Source: UKL13-2 sp038321965 (GTDB lineage: Bacteria > Pseudomonadota > Gammaproteobacteria > Burkholderiales > Usitatibacteraceae). From it: a DNA stretch of 64,000 nucleotides. Numbering within the stretch: the stretch's first letter is position 1; the number at the start of each line of letters is the position of its first letter. Made by a program: the position numbers and the translations under genes. The notes beneath the pieces were generated by a model. The model ran no database searches, had not been told where the DNA came from, and saw only the letters and a program-made list of their open reading frames with translations. The DNA is taken from contig JBBQFL010000001.1 of NCBI GenBank assembly GCA_038321965.1, forward strand, positions 248,001 to 312,000, written 5' to 3'. Shown piece after piece: positions 19,282 to 27,648 of the stretch.

Positions 19282-19647
19282 ATGGAATTCCTTACAAGCA
19301 ACGAATTCAAAGCGCTTTCCAATCCGGGCGTGACTTCACTCCAACTTCTGTCGCCTCATAATTCACAGTCCAATCGAGTCACAATCACGCGCGTTACAGT
19401 TGGGCCGGGCGCAGTTCAAGCGCCTCACCATCACGCCACCGCAGAGCAAATTTGGATCGCCCTCACCGGCAATGGCCTATTGCTATTGGGGCAAGAGAAG
19501 ACAATTGAAATTCAGGCGGGCGACGTTGTTCGTTTTGCAGATGGCGATATTCACGGTTTTCAAAATACAAGCGCCGCGGCATTTGTGTATTTATCTGTCA
19601 CCTCCCCACCAATCAATTTCACTTACGCTTATAGAGAGCAGCAGTAA
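19282..19647 (+). CDS. Small cupin-domain protein
   Basis: A 121-residue single-domain cupin. AGAAGG lies about 10 bases before the ATG. Motif 1 is APHHHATAEQIWIALTGNG (metal ligands in HHH and the glutamate) and motif 2 is GDVVRFADGDIHGFQN with the closing His. Such proteins bind a divalent metal and act as small-molecule sensors, isomerases or dioxygenases; the substrate cannot be inferred. No signal peptide is seen, so it is cytosolic. It is followed by a decayed toxin-antitoxin locus and an intact deaminase gene. Confidence 0.8.
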   Translation: MEFLTSNEFKALSNPGVTSLQLLSPHNSQSNRVTITRVTVGPGAVQAPHHHATAEQIWIALTGNGLLLLGQEKTIEIQAGDVVRFADGDIHGFQNTSAAAFVYLSVTSPPINFTYAYREQQ

Positions 19648-19675
19648 ACTTGTGGTTGGTAAACGTATCGCCGAG

Positions 19676-19765
19676 TTGCACCCACTCATCAAGAAGGCTC
19701 CGAAAACGTGTGATCGTGAATCTAAATTGGCGCAAAAGTGACAGAAGGAAATAGAAAGTGGCTGA
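19676..19765 (+). pseudogene. Remnant of a type II toxin 3' end (Gp49/DUF891, RelE-like)
   Basis: This frame reads LHPLIKKAPKTCDRESKLAQK, then a TGA at 19739, then QKEIESG and a final TGA at 19763. The LHAFQKK-x-PKT-x-R-LA pattern is the C-terminus of Gp49-like RelE toxins. Only the last 30 or so codons remain, with an in-frame stop inside. The final stop overlaps the antitoxin start (GTG at 19758), the usual toxin-first layout. The sequence match is by memory of the family. Confidence 0.55.
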
Positions 19766-19956
19766 ACTGACATACAAACCGGTCCCACATAACCACCAGG
19801 ATTTTTTGGCCGAGGCAATACCCGGGATGGTTGTGACACGGCATACAAAGCGCTCGAACTCTAGTATCAAGTTGCAGAGCAAATGCTCAAGGCGCGTTCG
19901 CGCGAGCCATTCACAAGATGCATTTACTGATGGGCGCCGCTGAGCGAGATCGCTAG
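19758..19956 (+). pseudogene. Frameshifted and truncated XRE/HigA-type antitoxin
   Basis: From GTG 19758 the first frame reads MAELTYKPVPHNHQDFLAEA, the typical N-terminus of antitoxins paired with Gp49-like toxins. Coding continues in a second frame from about 19841 (AYKALEL, stop, YQVAEQMLKARSR) and in other frames at about 19915 (SQDAFTDG) and 19930-19956 (MGAAERDR, stop). Restored, it reads as the antitoxin N-terminal half up to the first helix of the HTH; the rest is missing. Two frame changes and one nonsense codon make it non-functional. Confidence 0.6.
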
Positions 19957-19963
19957 TCCGCAC

Positions 19964-20380
19964 ATGCAAATCGACCAAACCCTCGTTGACGCAGCAATCG
20001 CCCAAGCGCTAAAGCGGTATCCATCTGGCTATTCTGGTGCTGCCGCTGTCTACACCGATGACGGACAAATCCTCACGAGCGTTGCCTTTGAGGCACCGAA
20101 TGAGTTTGCGGGTTTGTGCCACGAGGCAGGTGCATTTTGCGAGGCGAATCGCCTAGGGCTTCGCGTGGTCGCTTCCGTCTGCGTCTCAAGAAGTGAACCC
20201 GGAAAGCCCTTTCTCATCCTGACTCCATGCGGTATTTGCCAAGAACGCCTGGCGCTATGGGGCGCAGATGTTCAGGTTGCCGTTCCTCAGCCGAGCGATC
20301 CGAGCAAGTGGCAATCCAAAAGTCTGGCGGAGGTACAGCCCCACTACTGGCTGAATGCCGTACGAGATGCAGGCGAGTGA
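19964..20380 (+). CDS. Cytidine/blasticidin-S deaminase-like protein
   Basis: A 138-residue cytidine deaminase fold protein. The zinc-site motifs are intact: CHEAGAFCEA gives ligand Cys52 and catalytic Glu54, and TPCGICQERL gives ligands Cys89 and Cys92. A Cys (not His) first ligand and the short length resemble homotetrameric cytidine deaminases and blasticidin-S deaminase. Expected reaction: hydrolytic deamination of a cytosine-type nucleoside; the exact substrate is open. No Shine-Dalgarno is obvious before the ATG at 19964, which lies 7 bases behind the decayed antitoxin. Confidence 0.82.
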   Translation: MQIDQTLVDAAIAQALKRYPSGYSGAAAVYTDDGQILTSVAFEAPNEFAGLCHEAGAFCEANRLGLRVVASVCVSRSEPGKPFLILTPCGICQERLALWGADVQVAVPQPSDPSKWQSKSLAEVQPHYWLNAVRDAGE

Positions 20381-20446
20381 CTAGCGTCGCACTCACCTAT
20401 AGTCGACACACGTTTTGCCTAAGGCATCGCTAATTGCGCGCCAATG

Positions 20447-20728
20447 CTAGCCGCGCTTAACGCGCAGCCGGGCCCGCTGCCGCAAATCAACTGCATTCGC
20501 AGCCAACGGCCCCCGCTTGAGTGGATAGTCTGACATTGGCAACGCATCGGCTCCTTCTTCCTGAATGGTTGCCTGATCGGAATGCGCTTTGATGCGCACC
20601 CGCTGCTTTTCCAAAGGGTGCGATGCATTGCTGGCTGGCTGCTCCGCGCCACTGTCAGCCGAATGTGCCTCCGAAACTGGTTGAAGCGCTGGCTCCGGTG
20701 ATGCTTTTACATTTGTTTTCCTGATCAT
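20447..20728 (-). CDS. Small basic hypothetical protein
   Basis: A 93-residue protein with no family I recognise. The start at 20728 is supported by an excellent Shine-Dalgarno (CCAGGAGGACGCA immediately upstream), which is stronger evidence of translation than for most genes here. The N-terminal half is low-complexity and Ala/Ser/Glu-rich; the C-terminal tail is basic (RQRARLRVKRG). No signal peptide or membrane segment is seen. It is convergent with the deaminase gene. The C-terminus could bind nucleic acid, but that is a guess. Confidence 0.6.
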   Translation of the reverse strand: MIRKTNVKASPEPALQPVSEAHSADSGAEQPASNASHPLEKQRVRIKAHSDQATIQEEGADALPMSDYPLKRGPLAANAVDLRQRARLRVKRG

Positions 20729-21023
20729 TGCGTCCTCCTGGTTGATCAAAATAAACCGCAAGCCCATGTTGCGCCGGCCACCCAACTTTGCCTGTAGGAC
20801 AACACCTTGTTTGCTAACGGCAATTGCGTGCACTTGTTATCGGGCGATTCGTATCTGGCGCGGAGCATGGGTCGAGCTGCGGCAGGCAAGTCCTAGGCCA
20901 ATTCCGCATAAAGGCATTTCAGATTCCCTGCATTTGCTTACATTTCATTTGGTGTTGGTCCTACAACGTCCGCGCGGGCTGACCAGTAATCTTTGGCATC
21001 GACACACAACGCTGGAGAAATGT

Positions 21024-21401
21024 ATGTGGAATCGCAAATTGCTGATAGGCGTCATCGTGGCGTCCACATTCGCCACTCTTGCGCCCACCGTCAACGCGAC
21101 CGTTGTCTACATCACCATGCCACCGCCGCCGGTACGCTATGAAGTGGTGCCGACACCGCGCCCCGGTTATGTATGGGCACCCGGATACTGGAACTGGCGT
21201 AATAACCGCCACGCTTGGGTCAAAGGGCACTGGGAACGCGAACGTTCAGGCTATTATTACCACCCGCATCGTTGGGTACAGCACGACGGCGGTCGCTGGG
21301 CGAATGAAAGCGGGAAATGGGCTCGCACGCCGTATGACCGCGACGGTGATGGCGTGCCTAACCGGCTCGACCGCGCACCAGACAATCCACGCCGCCAGTA
21401 G
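21024..21401 (+). CDS. Exported YXWGXW-repeat protein
   Basis: A 125-residue exported protein. The start at 21024 is preceded by GGAG and opens a signal peptide (NRKLLIGVIVASTFATLAPTVNA). The mature part carries Tyr/Trp-rich repeats GYVWAPGYWNWRNNRHAWVKG, HWERERSGYYYHPHRWV and GGRWANESGKW, the YXWGXW-type repeat common in Burkholderiales periplasmic proteins. The C-terminus DRDGDGVPNRLD resembles a calcium-binding thrombospondin type 3 motif. The role is unknown; an envelope-stress or structural function is the usual suggestion. The 295 bases upstream show no other gene. Confidence 0.8.
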   Translation: MWNRKLLIGVIVASTFATLAPTVNATVVYITMPPPPVRYEVVPTPRPGYVWAPGYWNWRNNRHAWVKGHWERERSGYYYHPHRWVQHDGGRWANESGKWARTPYDRDGDGVPNRLDRAPDNPRRQ

Positions 21402-21576
21402 GACTGCCAATAATTACAGGCGATCAGAATGTTCAGGTAACAGCCTGCTCCTGATCGTTGCTGCACGAGCAACCAATCTCATCAGTTTCCCAACCACTCT
21501 CCACCCATCAACAATTCGCAACCGCAGTTCACCCGCGGACGCGCAAACTGAAATGCAACCGATTTAGGGGCCATAA

Positions 21577-22365
21577 ATGAACACACTAAGAAAATGGATG
21601 TTGATTACCGCGATGTGTTTTTGCGCATCTTCGTTTGCAAACACGTTTAGCGCCGATCTGTCCGATCTGTGGTTCAACGAAAAAGAAGCCGGCTGGGGAG
21701 TCAATGTCACACAACAGCGCGAAGTCATATTTATGACGTTCTTCATTTACGGGCCCGATAACCGTCCGACTTGGTACACCGGGCAAGCCTCTTACACGGG
21801 ACAAAACGCACAGGGAGCATTGCTCTACAGCGGAACCATGTACCAGTTTACTGGTCCCTATTTTGCCAACTTCTTTAACCCCGCCGCCGTCAGTGGTCGC
21901 AGTGTGGGTACTGTCAAGTTCACAGCCTTTCTCGATAGCGCCACGTTGGAATACACCATCGATGGGGTCGCCGTTACAAAAGTCGTTTCCCGTCAAACGT
22001 TCCGCAACAACGACATGAGCGGCCAGTACATGGGATCGATCAAAAACAATCAGGTGTCGTGCGATCCGCCATTGGTCAACGGCGACTTTAATTCCAACAC
22101 CGAATTCAGCATCGCCAATACCGACACCACGTTCGCAATGACGTTACGTCAGGCAGATGGTGGCGTCTGTACTTACTCTGGCAATTACACACAGACGGGA
22201 CGCCTGGGCCGCTCCCAAGGTAGCTATACCTGTCCGGGTGGGCTCACGGGCACCTATGATCTTTTTGAAATCGAAGCCAGTCTGCAAGGATTTGTGGGAC
22301 GTTTCATCGCCCGTAACAACTATTGCAATCTAGTCAGCGGTCGCTATGCTGCGATGAGAAAGTAA
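21577..22365 (+). CDS. Exported protein with one WW/GWG module
   Basis: A 262-residue exported protein with signal peptide (about 1-21, ending CASSFA). Residues about 29-143 form one copy of a module found twice each in the proteins at 34596-35942 and 45966-49328: SDLWFNEKEAGWGVNVTQQ, then FFIYGPDNRPTWY, ending YTIDG and VVSRQTF. The C-terminal 115 residues are different, with three cysteines (VSCDP, GVCTYSG, YTCPGG) and a fourth near the end (NNYCN), suggesting disulfides in the periplasm. I recognise no named family. It is the smallest carrier of the module, so the module can exist without an enzyme domain. Confidence 0.8.
   Translation: MNTLRKWMLITAMCFCASSFANTFSADLSDLWFNEKEAGWGVNVTQQREVIFMTFFIYGPDNRPTWYTGQASYTGQNAQGALLYSGTMYQFTGPYFANFFNPAAVSGRSVGTVKFTAFLDSATLEYTIDGVAVTKVVSRQTFRNNDMSGQYMGSIKNNQVSCDPPLVNGDFNSNTEFSIANTDTTFAMTLRQADGGVCTYSGNYTQTGRLGRSQGSYTCPGGLTGTYDLFEIEASLQGFVGRFIARNNYCNLVSGRYAAMRK
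21661..22005 (+). repeat. WW/GWG module, copy 1
   Basis: Protein-level repeat of about 115 residues within the gene at 21577-22365. Its shared core is D-L-W-F, A-G-W-G, T-Q-Q, F-x-Y-G, P-T-W-Y and the terminal D-G...S-R-Q-T-F. Confidence 0.75.
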
Positions 22366-22379
22366 CGCGGCACAGCGTT

Positions 22380-23564
22380 TCAATGTGAGGCGCTTTCCAA
22401 GGCAAACGGCAGCAATACCCGAGGCGTTTGTCTGGAAACTGCCATCGTCGCGACCGCCTCACCAATAGCGGCAGAATGTTTGAATCCGTGCCCTGAGCAT
22501 GCCGAAACGACAATGGTATCCGGCATGTGCGGGAGTTGATCGATGATGAAGTTGGCACCGGGCACGTTGGTATAGAGGCAAGTTGCGGCTTTCATGCAAT
22601 GCGGACCGACATCCCGCAGCCTTCCCGCCACATGGCGCGAATACATGGCGGCAATTTCATCTTCACTTACGTCTCGCCTAACCGCATCTGGCGTGGTCGA
22701 CGCTTCATGCTGCTCGGTGGCTACTTTGATCGATCCGCTGCTGCCGACCTCCGGGAAACCGTAAAAAACATCATCGACGCCTTCGCCCCAATGCCAGATA
22801 AAAATTGGCGAATCCTGCCGCCCACGTGACGCTGTTGCAGCCGGGCGCGTCTCAGTCTTAAACCAGTACAGCACCTGACGACGCACGGTCAGGAACTCTG
22901 CCAATGGCGGCACAAGTTGCGGTAACCATGGCCCGGCTGTAATGACGGTAGCACCCGCTGCGAAGCTGCCACGATCAGTTTCTACAATGGTCTTGCCACC
23001 TACCTGCGTAACGCGATGCACCGTTTCGCCAAAGCGAATATCAGCACCAAGTTGCGCTGCCAACATCAGTTGCGCAGCCACGCACGCTTCAGGCGCCAGA
23101 TATCCGGCGTCGGGCTCAAAGTAGCCAATCTCGTCGCCTTGCAACATGAATTGCGGAAAGCGTGAAGCAATCGCGCTAGCGTCCAGTTGCTCGTGCGGGA
23201 TGCCAAACGCTTCCGCCGCACGGATCGTGTTGCCAAGGAAATCCTGCTGCTCGTGCATTCGGCTCGCACTGCCACTGCGCGCCATGATCAAGCCTCCGCA
23301 TGTTGTGAGCAATGTCTGGCCGGATTCGGCTTCTATCTCACGCCACAATTGGTGCGAGCGCATCGCCAGCGGCACGAATTGCGATCCTTCGCCGATCGCC
23401 TGCCGGGTGATGCGCGTTTCGCCGTGCGTAGAGCCGTACAAATGCGGCGGCGTAAATTGGTCGATGCCGATGACCTTCAAGCCTCGCTTGGCAAGTTGAT
23501 AGACAACCGCGCTGCCCATGGCGCCCAGGCCGATCACGAGTACCTCGGGGTGTGCTATATGCAT
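22380..23564 (-). CDS. solA: Monomeric sarcosine oxidase / N-methyltryptophan oxidase family (SolA-like)
   Basis: A 394-residue flavoprotein amine oxidase. The N-terminal Rossmann motif VLVIGLGAMGSAVVYQLAKRG binds the FAD ADP moiety, followed by GSTHGETRITRQA, the conserved SolA/MSOX stretch. Cys329 in AATCLYTN matches the cysteine that holds FAD covalently (8-alpha-S-cysteinyl) in monomeric sarcosine oxidase. The C-terminus has SGHGFKHSAAIGE. It oxidises a secondary N-methyl amino acid to the free amine, formaldehyde and hydrogen peroxide; whether the substrate is sarcosine, N-methyltryptophan or another is not decidable. It converges with the module protein ending 15 bp away. Confidence 0.88.
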   Translation of the reverse strand: MHIAHPEVLVIGLGAMGSAVVYQLAKRGLKVIGIDQFTPPHLYGSTHGETRITRQAIGEGSQFVPLAMRSHQLWREIEAESGQTLLTTCGGLIMARSGSASRMHEQQDFLGNTIRAAEAFGIPHEQLDASAIASRFPQFMLQGDEIGYFEPDAGYLAPEACVAAQLMLAAQLGADIRFGETVHRVTQVGGKTIVETDRGSFAAGATVITAGPWLPQLVPPLAEFLTVRRQVLYWFKTETRPAATASRGRQDSPIFIWHWGEGVDDVFYGFPEVGSSGSIKVATEQHEASTTPDAVRRDVSEDEIAAMYSRHVAGRLRDVGPHCMKAATCLYTNVPGANFIIDQLPHMPDTIVVSACSGHGFKHSAAIGEAVATMAVSRQTPRVLLPFALESASH

Positions 23565-23723
23565 GTGATTGACCTGTAAGATTTGGCGCTATTCGGGTTC
23601 CTCGATGCTGAATACGTGAAACCGGCAATCCATCGGTTCATGTCTGCGCTTCATCCGCATACGAGTTGATCGGACCGCACTTCAGTGCGAAAGTACGGCC
23701 TGACAATAATACCGGAGCGCGCA

Positions 23724-25103
23724 ATGCCCAATCGCCTCGTCACCCGCCTTGCCCATTTCCTGCCAGTTCTGCTTATCGTGCCAACCATGGCGATGGCCGC
23801 ACTGCCGACCAACGCCGAGGTCGAAGCCATCCTCAACAAGCATCTCATCGCCAACAACAAGGCCAAAGGCGTTGCCGTCGCGCTGGTAGATGCGAGTGGC
23901 ATACGCGTCGTCACAGCGGGGTTGGCGCGTCCGGCCGAAGTCGTGAAACCCGATGACATATTTGAAATCGGCTCCGTGACCAAGACGTTTACCGGTTTGT
24001 TGCTGGCCATTGCCGACGAAAAACGTGAGGCCAAACTCGACGACCCCGTCGAGAAATTTCTGCCGGACGGCATCAAGCTCCGCGATTCAGCCGGGGCACC
24101 AATTCTCATGGTGGACCTGGCCACGCAGCGCTCGGGGCTTCCAAGGCTCGCAACAAACATGCAACCCAAGAACCCCAAAGACCCCTACGCCGACTACACG
24201 GAACGGGATCTACTCGACTTTCTCAAGAGCTTCACGCCCACACGTGCGCGCAATGCGCAGTACGAGTATTCGAATATCGGCTTTGGGCTGCTGGGCTACG
24301 CGCTGACGCGCGCGGCCAAGGCAGCCAGCTATGAGGAGCTGCTGACCACGCGTGTGTTGCAGCCGCTCAACATGTCCAGCACCACCAGCGACCCGAAGAA
24401 GTTCACCGCACGCCTGGCACAGCCGCATGATGCCAGCGGCCAGCCCACGCCGGTGAGGGAACTGCCCATCGCCCACGCGGGCGCCGGTGCAATTCGCTCT
24501 ACCGCTGGCGATATGGGTCGCTACGCAGAAGCCATTTCCGGCCTGAAGAGTTCTGCGCTGACCAAGGCCATTGGCATTGCCACGAAAATGCGCGAGCAAG
24601 GCCCCGGCCGCATCAACCCGATCGGGCTCGCCTGGATGACCGCGCCGTTCAATAATCGCCAATTCCTGAATCACGATGGTGGCACCTTCGGTTCATCGAG
24701 TTCAATGCTGGTCGATCCAGCGAGCAAGGAGGGCGTATTTGTCATCGCCAATTCGTCTGTAAAACTGAATGACATCGCGCTACACCTCATGGACAATCGG
24801 CACAGTCTGGCGGAACGGGAATTTCCCAAGGCAGTTGCAGTTGGTGCTGGCGTGCTGGCCGGATATGTGGGTGTCTACAAACTCAATGACCAAATGAATG
24901 TCCAGGTGAGAGTGACCGGTGAGAAGGTCACTGCGCAGGCCACCGGTCAGGGAGAATTCGAGATTTTTTCGGAAAGCGAAACGAAGTTCTTCGCCAAGGT
25001 CGCAAACATTGTCATGACCTTCGGCGACATCACCCATCGCAAGGCAGGAAGCTTCGTGATCGAGCAGGGTGGATCCAAACTTACCGCACGGCGCATTCCG
25101 TGA
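23724..25103 (+). CDS. Exported class C beta-lactamase-family serine hydrolase
   Basis: A 459-residue penicillin-recognising serine hydrolase. The ATG at 23724 (CGGAG upstream) gives a signal peptide MPNRLVTRLAHFLPVLLIVP...AMA; the frame extends 13 codons further but without a site. Motifs: S84-V-T-K87 (SxxK), Y182-S-N184 (YxN) and HDGGT about residue 320 in place of KTG. The C-terminal 110 residues form a separate lipocalin-like beta domain. This family covers beta-lactamases, D-aminopeptidases and esterases; the HDGG box favours esterase or peptidase over beta-lactamase. The next gene starts 31 bp downstream, suggesting an operon. Confidence 0.87.
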   Translation: MPNRLVTRLAHFLPVLLIVPTMAMAALPTNAEVEAILNKHLIANNKAKGVAVALVDASGIRVVTAGLARPAEVVKPDDIFEIGSVTKTFTGLLLAIADEKREAKLDDPVEKFLPDGIKLRDSAGAPILMVDLATQRSGLPRLATNMQPKNPKDPYADYTERDLLDFLKSFTPTRARNAQYEYSNIGFGLLGYALTRAAKAASYEELLTTRVLQPLNMSSTTSDPKKFTARLAQPHDASGQPTPVRELPIAHAGAGAIRSTAGDMGRYAEAISGLKSSALTKAIGIATKMREQGPGRINPIGLAWMTAPFNNRQFLNHDGGTFGSSSSMLVDPASKEGVFVIANSSVKLNDIALHLMDNRHSLAEREFPKAVAVGAGVLAGYVGVYKLNDQMNVQVRVTGEKVTAQATGQGEFEIFSESETKFFAKVANIVMTFGDITHRKAGSFVIEQGGSKLTARRIP

Positions 25104-25134
25104 TGCCACACGCGTTCAGCTCAAACGGTAACCG

Positions 25135-26211
25135 ATGACTACGCCGATCTTGCAAGCGCAAATCGTCATCGCGTGCGCGCATTTTGAAGAGACCTTCGCC
25201 GCCCTCACCGGCAATCTGGACTTTCGCGTAGAGACAATTTTCCCAGCCGACGCGCCCACGTCGGCAGTCATTTCAGGCCATGGAGTGACGCTGCGCCTGG
25301 AGGCGATCTCAAAGTCGCTGGCTGGCACACCCGTCGTGCTGCGCCTGATAACACATCAGCCACCATCGGACATCCGCGTGCCCGACCTGATGATCGACTG
25401 GGTACGAAGCGAGTCGCAGCTTACCGTTCCCGAGGGCAAGCAGGAATTCATCATTTCGCGCAATGGCGGTGAGGATGCGTGGAGCGTAGGCCGCGCCGGC
25501 ATGCAGTACCGCGATTTGATTCCCGGCAGATTTGGCGGACGGTTTATCGCCTCGCATATCCGCATCCCAACAGGCGGCCCGGTACCCGACTATGTGCATT
25601 TTCATCGGGTGCGTTTTCAGATGATCTTCTGTATGTCCGGCTGGGTGAAGGTGGTGTATGAGAGCCAAGGCGAGCCGTTCGTGATGCAGGCAGGCGATTG
25701 CGTGCTGCAGCCGCCACAGATACGCCACCGGGTGCTGGAGGCCTCAGCCGGACTGGAAGTCATCGAGCTCGGTTGTCCAGCCGTGCATGAGACGTACGCC
25801 GATTATCAGATGGCGTTGCCAACTTTTCTTCACGAGCCAGAACGTTTGTTCGATGGGCAACGATTTGTGCGGCACATTGCAGCGGATGGCGAGTCGCAGC
25901 TCTGGAAATGGCTGGGCAGCGATGCAACAGGTTTCGAGATGCGCGACACTGGCATCAACGCGGCGACAGTAGGTCTTGCGAGTGCGCGCGTGGTGCGTGG
26001 TCGTAAGGGTGGAATCACCGTGGCGGCATCTCACCATGGCGAGCTCGTATTTGTCTTTGTGCTGAATGGTGTTTTGCAGTTGCAGGGTGATTCCATCAGC
26101 CAGCAAGCGCTGCATGAAGGCGACTGCGCGACTATTCCTGCGGGCCACATCGTTGCATTGCAGGCTGAGACACAAGTTGAGTTTCTTGAGGTTACGTTAC
26201 CCGCAATGTAG
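25135..26211 (+). CDS. VOC-like plus double-cupin protein
   Basis: A 358-residue cytosolic protein. The first 100 or so residues look like a glyoxalase/VOC half-domain (IVIACAHFEETFAALTGNLDFRVE). Cupin 1 (about 150-225) has the metal-site pattern VHFHRVRFQMIFCMSG and GDCVLQPPQIRHRV. Cupin 2 (about 285-355) is poorer in His (ASHHGELVFVFVLNG and GDCATIPAGHIVAL), which suggests a structural role. The substrate is unknown. It is likely co-transcribed with the serine hydrolase upstream. Confidence 0.72.
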   Translation: MTTPILQAQIVIACAHFEETFAALTGNLDFRVETIFPADAPTSAVISGHGVTLRLEAISKSLAGTPVVLRLITHQPPSDIRVPDLMIDWVRSESQLTVPEGKQEFIISRNGGEDAWSVGRAGMQYRDLIPGRFGGRFIASHIRIPTGGPVPDYVHFHRVRFQMIFCMSGWVKVVYESQGEPFVMQAGDCVLQPPQIRHRVLEASAGLEVIELGCPAVHETYADYQMALPTFLHEPERLFDGQRFVRHIAADGESQLWKWLGSDATGFEMRDTGINAATVGLASARVVRGRKGGITVAASHHGELVFVFVLNGVLQLQGDSISQQALHEGDCATIPAGHIVALQAETQVEFLEVTLPAM

Positions 26212-26358
26212 TTAGTGTCAATCAGGCCTACTTTTTCAGACAGGAAACTACGACGAACGCCGCCGCTCCAGCCATTGTTGAAATCAGCGAATTCAACAGT
26301 TTCTAAAGGGGGGCTTCTCAAAACACGCCGTTTGAAAGCGACGAGGAAAAATCGCTAA

Positions 26359-27099
26359 CTAGTGGTTAGTACGCGTGCCACCGCCTTGTGTCATGAGGAT
26401 CGTGAATGGCAATACGCTAACCATCGTGCTAAGAATATCAATCTCAGTTTTCGCGCGGTCTTTATCAATTCGATCATCCATAACAACGATAATTCTCTTT
26501 TCGATTCCGGCATTGATCACGTCAGCGGCTTTCCGAAGAATCGCACCAGTGCTTTGACCGCGTGGCTTGGCGGCATCAATTAGCGCACCATCAAATTCAA
26601 AGTGGAATTCATGAACGCGTCCGGAATGCCCCGTTATGGCGGGACGGCGCGACAGCTCCATTTGCGGCTTGGAAGCCTTTAGATACAACTCAACCTCCTC
26701 GACAAAGGCAATCTGCTCGTCAGAAAGCCCGAGATATTCCTGCTCCAGGGTGATTACTGCCAGCATTGCGCTTACATACTTTGCTATGAAGTTCTGCTCC
26801 AGCGCCTTTACGTCGCGTCCCACGATTACGCCAGAATCGCCCAAGTCAAAGCCAAATGCACCGATGATATTTTTTAGTGTCTTCCACTTTCTACGGTCCT
26901 CCATTTCCCAGCCCATGCCCATCAAATGAGCAATCGTGTCTGCGTTGTCGTGGATGACTATCTTTCCATCATTTTCATCTAGGAAAAACTGAATGGGCTC
27001 GCCATCTGGAAATGAAAACGGGGTCGTGACTGCCAGAATGCCCGCGCCAACTTCGCGGCATTCATACCCAAGTCTTTCAATCAAACCCTCGCAAGACAT
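26359..27099 (-). CDS. DUF1828/DUF1829 domain protein
   Basis: A 246-residue protein. The N-terminal DUF1828-type domain (about 25-120) reads VTTPFSFPDGEPIQFFLDENDGKIVIHDNADT. The C-terminal DUF1829-type half (about 140-240) has a charged alpha/beta pattern ending STMVSVLPF. No catalytic motif or membrane segment is evident. It lies two bases downstream of the frameshifted partner gene and is co-directional, forming a two-gene module. Families of this type are usually found in prophage and accessory regions, and here the neighbours are toxin-antitoxin remnants. Biochemical role unknown; a defence or addiction function is conjecture. Confidence 0.7.
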   Translation of the reverse strand: MSCEGLIERLGYECREVGAGILAVTTPFSFPDGEPIQFFLDENDGKIVIHDNADTIAHLMGMGWEMEDRRKWKTLKNIIGAFGFDLGDSGVIVGRDVKALEQNFIAKYVSAMLAVITLEQEYLGLSDEQIAFVEEVELYLKASKPQMELSRRPAITGHSGRVHEFHFEFDGALIDAAKPRGQSTGAILRKAADVINAGIEKRIIVVMDDRIDKDRAKTEIDILSTMVSVLPFTILMTQGGGTRTNH

Positions 27100-27101
27100 T
27101 T

Positions 27102-27604
27102 CTATATCCCCAAATCTAGTTGTCCCGCCGCTTGCTCTGGCGGCTCGTATTTTCCTGTAAAGCTAATGTTCGCGCGTTTCAAAAATTCTCGCACCCATTT
27201 TTCGAGGTCCGCACAAGTGAGATTGTCTAGACCCAGTAAAGATTCATAACGTTCACCGATATGTTGATGGGGGCCGAAGTACGCAACCCCCATTTCATCC
27301 CGGTGGCTCAGACGCTCTTTCGGATATACCTCCATCTGGTAAAGGCGTAAACGGCGCGAGCCTTTGAGCTTGAAAATTGACAGCTTGTGATTGCACTCAT
27401 TAGACGCGACTGCATGCTTATAAGTGAAGTCAACAGTCAGTCCGGGCAGGTCGCACCACTTGAATCGTACAAAACAAATATGGCCTTGAATAGAACGCTG
27501 CCAGCAGGCGAATTTTTCCAGATGATGTCACCCAACATGGATTTGGGGAGAGCGATAATCGCTCTCGCTTCTTCTTCGGAAATGGATGCGGATGCCGGAA
27601 CCAT
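27102..27604 (-). pseudogene. Partner gene of the DUF1828 protein, split by a frameshift (DUF6978-like?)
   Basis: From ATG 27604 the frame reads MVPASASISEEEARAIIALP...FVLYDSSGATCPD and stops at TGA 27439-27437. The protein clearly continues in the -1 frame from about 27445 (LTVDFTYKHAVASNECNHK, KLSIFKLKGSRRLRLYQ, FGPHQHIGERYESL) to 27102. The restored product would be about 167 residues. No slippery heptamer is visible at the junction, so a real indel or sequencing error is more likely than programmed shifting. The pattern EEA..I..P, a charged middle and HxHI resembles the DUF6978 family, tentatively. The distal part alone could be made from the ATG at 27335 (77 residues). Confidence 0.6.
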
Positions 27605-27648
27605 TCGACAATAATACGCCTAAGCCCAAAACGAAATACTAGGCGTCA

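Noticed and set aside
27102..27604. Programmed -1 frameshifting in the DUF1828 partner gene
   Set aside because: The two frames overlap by about 85 bases, but no X-XXY-YYZ slippery heptamer or strong stimulatory hairpin is seen; an indel is simpler.
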